A program made the translations under genes and the position numbers. The notes beneath the pieces are model-generated. The model saw only the letters and a program-made list of their open reading frames with translations, ran no database searches and was not told the origin of the DNA. From NCBI RefSeq assembly GCF_004216695.1, contig NZ_SGXC01000002.1, forward strand, positions 186,001 through 250,000: 64,000 nt of DNA, read 5' to 3'. The stretch is from Pigmentiphaga kullae. GTDB taxonomy: Bacteria > Pseudomonadota > Gammaproteobacteria > Burkholderiales > Burkholderiaceae_B. Positions within the stretch are counted from its first letter, which is position 1; each line of letters begins with the position of its first letter. Positions 61,146-64,000 of this stretch are shown here, in pieces.

Positions 61146-62888
61146 TCACAGCACCTCGGCCGCGTAGTCGGCCAGCCGCGAGCGCTCGCCCCGCTGCAGG
61201 GTCACGTGCCCAGAATGCGGCCAGCCCTTGAAGCGGTCCACCACGTAGGTCAGGCCCGAACTGCCCTCGGTCAGGTAGGGTGTGTCGATCTGCGCGATGT
61301 TGCCCAGGCAGACCACCTTGGTGCCCGGGCCGGCGCGGGTGATCAGGGTCTTCATCTGCTTGGGCGTGAGGTTCTGCGCCTCGTCGATGATCAGGAACTT
61401 GTTCAGGAAGGTGCGGCCGCGCATGAAGTTCAGCGACTTGACCTTCACCCGCGAGCGGATGAGGTCCATGGTCGCGGCGCGCCCCCAGTCCCCGCCATGG
61501 CCGCTGTCGCCGTCGCCCATGTTCAGCACGTCCAGATTGTCTTCCAGCGCGCCCATCCAGGGCAGCATCTTCTCTTCCTCGGTGCCCGGCAGGAAGCCGA
61601 TGTCCTCGCCTACGGGCACCGTGACCCGGGTCATGATGATTTCCGTGTAGCGCTTGGTTTCCAGCACCTGCGTCAGGCCCGCGGCCAGCGCCAGCAGCGT
61701 CTTGCCGGTGCCCGCCTGGCCCAGCAGCGAGATGAAGTCGCAGTCCGGGTTCATCAGCAGGTTGAGCGCGAAGTTCTGTTCGCGGTTGCGCGCGGTGATG
61801 CCCCAGACGCTGTTCTTGCTGTGGGTGTATTCGCGCAGGGTCTGGAGCACGGCGGTCTTGCCGCTGACTTCCTTGACCTGGGCGTACAAGGGCATGCTGC
61901 CTTCGAAATAGACGAACTGGTTGACGGCGAACTGCGCGCACAGTGGTCCGGTGATGCGGTAGAAGGTGCTGCCGCCTTGCTGCCAGGACTCCATGCCTTT
62001 GCTGTGCTTGTCCCAGAAGTCGTCGGGCAGTTGCTGCACGCCGGTATAGAGCAGGTCGGAGTCTTCCAGGACCTGGTCATTGAAGTAGTCCTCGGCCGGC
62101 AGCCCCAGGGCGCGGGCCTTGACGCGCATGTTGATGTCCTTGGACACCAGCGCGACCTCGCGGTCGGGGAAGCGCTCCTGCAGGGCGCGCACCACGCCCA
62201 GGATCTGGTTGTCGGCCTTGCCGGCGGGCAGGCCAGACGGCAGCGAGGCCGACAGCAGGGTCGTCTGCAGGTACAGCCGGCCCATCGCGTCGCGGTTGCC
62301 GAGCTTGTCGAGCGGAATGCCGGCCTCCATGTCGCCGATGTCGCTGACCAGTTCGTCCAGCGAGCGGCTGACCTGGCGGGCGTTGCGCGCCACTTCGGAC
62401 ATGCCTTTCTTGTGGTTGTCCAGCTCTTCCAGCGTGATCATCGGCAGGAAGATGTCGTGTTCCTCGAAGCGGAACAGCGAGCTCGGGTCGTGCATGAGCA
62501 CGTTGGTGTCGAGCACGAACAGCTTGGCGGCTTCCGGCCCGGCAGATTTCGCCTTGCGCCTGGGCGCGGGCTTGGCCACGGCCTTGCCGGTGGCGGCGGG
62601 GACCGGGGCGGGCGCGGGCTGCGGCGCGCGCGCGACGATGGGCGCCTCTGCCTGGGGCGCGGGCGTCAGCAGAGTGCCTGCCTTGGATTTGGCGCTCGTC
62701 TTGCGGGCCGTCCTGGCGGGGGCGGCCTGGATGCCTTCCAACTGGGGCTGGACGTCGGGGAGGTCGGGGGAGGAGGGCGGTCGGGGTTCGGCTTCGGTAC
62801 GTTTGCCGCGGGCTGCGGGGCGCGCTGGTTCACCCGAGGGGAAGGACAGGATTGCTGCGGGCCGGGTGGGCATCTTGGGAAGCGGCAT
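61146..62888 (-). CDS. PhoH2-type PIN-domain/PhoH ATPase fusion
   Basis: 580 residues. The N-terminal 120 residues are Ala/Pro/Lys-rich and probably disordered. The PIN RNase domain (about 125-270) has FVLDTNVLMHDPSSL and LVSKDINMRVKA with the acidic metal ligands. The PhoH helicase-like ATPase (about 330-580) has Walker A GQAGTGKTLLA and KFLIIDEAQNLTPKQ. PhoH2 proteins unwind and cleave RNA and often pair with an antitoxin-like gene, which is not evident here. Confidence 0.92.
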   Translation of the reverse strand: MPLPKMPTRPAAILSFPSGEPARPAARGKRTEAEPRPPSSPDLPDVQPQLEGIQAAPARTARKTSAKSKAGTLLTPAPQAEAPIVARAPQPAPAPVPAATGKAVAKPAPRRKAKSAGPEAAKLFVLDTNVLMHDPSSLFRFEEHDIFLPMITLEELDNHKKGMSEVARNARQVSRSLDELVSDIGDMEAGIPLDKLGNRDAMGRLYLQTTLLSASLPSGLPAGKADNQILGVVRALQERFPDREVALVSKDINMRVKARALGLPAEDYFNDQVLEDSDLLYTGVQQLPDDFWDKHSKGMESWQQGGSTFYRITGPLCAQFAVNQFVYFEGSMPLYAQVKEVSGKTAVLQTLREYTHSKNSVWGITARNREQNFALNLLMNPDCDFISLLGQAGTGKTLLALAAGLTQVLETKRYTEIIMTRVTVPVGEDIGFLPGTEEEKMLPWMGALEDNLDVLNMGDGDSGHGGDWGRAATMDLIRSRVKVKSLNFMRGRTFLNKFLIIDEAQNLTPKQMKTLITRAGPGTKVVCLGNIAQIDTPYLTEGSSGLTYVVDRFKGWPHSGHVTLQRGERSRLADYAAEVL

Positions 62889-62945
62889 GAGCGCGGATCT
62901 CCTCAGTAGGGAAGCTCAACGATACTGCATCCTCCATTGCATATA

Positions 62946-62967
62946 TCGTACGCCTGCCGGCGTACGA
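62946..62967. promoter_or_regulatory. Perfect inverted repeat between bcp and phoH2
   Basis: TCGTACGCC and GGCGTACGA are perfect 9-bp arms around TGCC, within the 108-bp gap. There is no U-run next to it. It could be an operator for phoH2 (58 bp before its start) or the bcp 3' hairpin. Confidence 0.5.
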
Positions 62968-62996
62968 CACATGCGCAGGAAGAAAGACGAACTCAT

Positions 62997-63461
62997 TCAG
63001 GCCAGCCCGCGCACGGCGTCGAGCACGGCGTCGACGTGGCCGGGGACTGTCACGCCGCGCCACTCCTGGCGCAGCTTGCCCTGCGCGTCGATCAGGAACG
63101 TGCTGCGCTCGATGCCGCGCACCTGCTTGCCATACATGTTCTTCATTTTCATGACGCCGTACAGCTCGCACAGCGTTTCGTCCGGGTCGGCCACCAGCGG
63201 GAACGGAAAGCCCTGCTTTTCCTTGAACTTCTGGTGCGAGGCCAGCGTGTCGCGCGAGACGCCCAGGATCTCGGCGCCGGCGGCCTGGAACTCGGCATAG
63301 CGGTCGCGGAAGTTCTGGCCTTCGGTCGTGCAGCCGGGCGTGTTGTCGCGCGGGTAGAAATACATGACGACGATGCGGCCCTTCAGGTCTTTCAGCGACA
63401 GGTCGCCGTCGGTGCTGGGAGCGGTGAAGGCGGGGGCGGCCCGCCCGATGGCAGTGCTCAT
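62997..63461 (-). CDS. bcp: Thioredoxin-dependent peroxiredoxin, BCP type
   Basis: 154 residues. The peroxidatic cysteine is C48 in YFYPRDNTPGCTTEGQ. The position five residues later, a resolving cysteine in the E. coli protein, is not Cys (TTEGQNFRD), so this is a 1-Cys or atypical type. GVSRDTLASHQKF and STFLIDAQGKL are family-typical. It reduces hydrogen peroxide and alkyl hydroperoxides using thiol donors. Confidence 0.93.
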   Translation of the reverse strand: MSTAIGRAAPAFTAPSTDGDLSLKDLKGRIVVMYFYPRDNTPGCTTEGQNFRDRYAEFQAAGAEILGVSRDTLASHQKFKEKQGFPFPLVADPDETLCELYGVMKMKNMYGKQVRGIERSTFLIDAQGKLRQEWRGVTVPGHVDAVLDAVRGLA

Positions 63462-63511
63462 GCGTGGGACTCCGGGAATGGGTGGGGAAGGCGGGAAGGG
63501 CGGCGCATCAT

Positions 63512-63895
63512 TCAGGCCGGGATCAGCGCGGCCACGACGCGGCGCCCCTCGGCCATCAGGATGTTGTAGGTTCGCGCGGCCGCCTGGGTGTCCATCATCT
63601 CGACGCCCACGCCGGCCTTCAGCAACGGGCGCAGCAGCGAAGGGGGCAGGAAGCGCTGGCGGGCGCCGGTGCCGATCAGGACGACCTCGGGCTGCGGGGC
63701 CGCGCCCGGCCGCGCCACGTGTTCCATGGCGGCGGCATCGACGTCTTCGAAAGAGGAAACGGGCCAGGCGGCGACATCGCCCTCGGGGCCGAACACGACG
63801 GCGTGTTCGAAACGGACGCGGTTGACTTCGACGTATCCGTCACCGTAGGCGGTCACGGTATTCAGCGCCGAGGCAGGATCGGAATGCAACTTCAA
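63512..63895 (-). CDS. Mth938-like (DUF498) domain protein
   Basis: 127 residues from TTG at 63895 (LKLHSDPASALNTVTAYG), with GGAG 8 nt upstream; the open frame runs on to the window edge, but family homology starts here and no ATG fits. Motifs are VTAYGDGYVEVNRVRFEHAVVFGP, VVLIGTGARQRFLP, GVGVEMMDTQAAARTYNILMAEGRRVVAALI. Human AAMDC and NDUFAF3 belong to the same fold; bacterial members lack a firm function. It is 50 bp upstream of bcp on the same strand. The remaining 105 bp to the window end hold a TATAGT -10-like box and no clear gene. Confidence 0.82.
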   Translation of the reverse strand: MKLHSDPASALNTVTAYGDGYVEVNRVRFEHAVVFGPEGDVAAWPVSSFEDVDAAAMEHVARPGAAPQPEVVLIGTGARQRFLPPSLLRPLLKAGVGVEMMDTQAAARTYNILMAEGRRVVAALIPA

Positions 63896-64000
63896 ATGGT
63901 CGGCTCCGGAACGGCGGGAGGATAGGCAGACTATACGCTTGCCGGCGGCCGGGGCGGATGCGCGAACGCCACAATTTCCTCCCGGCTGTGGTCCGTCCAT

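Noticed and set aside
63896-64000. Longer DUF498 protein starting at the window edge
   Set aside because: The added N-terminal residues do not match the family, and a GGAG ribosome site with TTG start lies at 63895.

Overview
The window is high-G+C chromosomal DNA from a betaproteobacterium, most likely Alcaligenaceae (Bordetella or Achromobacter group). The reasons are the tandem Bordetella-type trimeric porins, a Bug-family tricarboxylate receptor, the dapC-dapD-dapE cluster known from Bordetella pertussis, a Par27-like periplasmic parvulin, and the tig-clpP-clpX-lon-hupB-ppiD order. I see no phage genes, transposases, integrases, CRISPR arrays or rRNA. Classical pertussis-group Bordetella are, as I recall, nicotinate auxotrophs, so the intact nadA argues for an environmental Bordetella or an Achromobacter relative.

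Layout. 1-3.0 kb (minus): a signalling operon with a partial receiver protein, an Rcp1-type response regulator and a phytochrome-like histidine kinase whose light-sensing half looks degenerate. 3.1-5.8 kb (minus): a NitT/TauT-type ABC importer. 6-15.9 kb: a purine/urate catabolism island (class II amidotransferase, a UraD-AllC fusion, PuuE, UraH, a LysR regulator and xdhABC), with the LysR gene and xdhABC sharing a promoter region that carries two clean palindromes. 15.9-20.4 kb: RidA-like, Bug receptor, NMT1-like protein and MarR regulator, divergent from an aldehyde dehydrogenase across a perfect MarR-type palindrome. 20.5-27.6 kb (minus): ABC-F protein, prmB, dapE, dapD, dapC and an atypical winged-helix regulator. 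27.9-34.9 kb (plus): tRNA-Leu, tig, clpP, clpX, lon and hupB, the protein quality-control core. 34.9-38.4 kb: a flavin reductase/cyclase/AraC set, tRNA-Val and nadA. 38.5-44.8 kb: ppiD, tesA, a LolD/YbbA-like ATPase, nnr and dadA. 45-49 kb: purL. 49.1-55.9 kb (minus): two porins, a parvulin, bolA, yciB, msrB and selO. 56-59.7 kb (plus): livHMGF. 59.7-63.9 kb (minus): a CaiB-type CoA-transferase, phoH2, bcp and a DUF498 protein.

Two observations stand out. First, the phytochrome-like kinase has lost its N-terminal biliverdin cysteine, several chromophore-pocket residues and the whole PHY tongue, yet keeps an intact kinase. Second, five intergenic spacers carry a stem-loop of exactly 37 nt whose arms differ between copies by compensatory base changes, so a structured dispersed repeat is under selection. 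Other notable points are twin TGCTCA operators before nadA, a tesA/ABC divergent pair whose start codons overlap, and a CoA-transferase with rearranged domain order.
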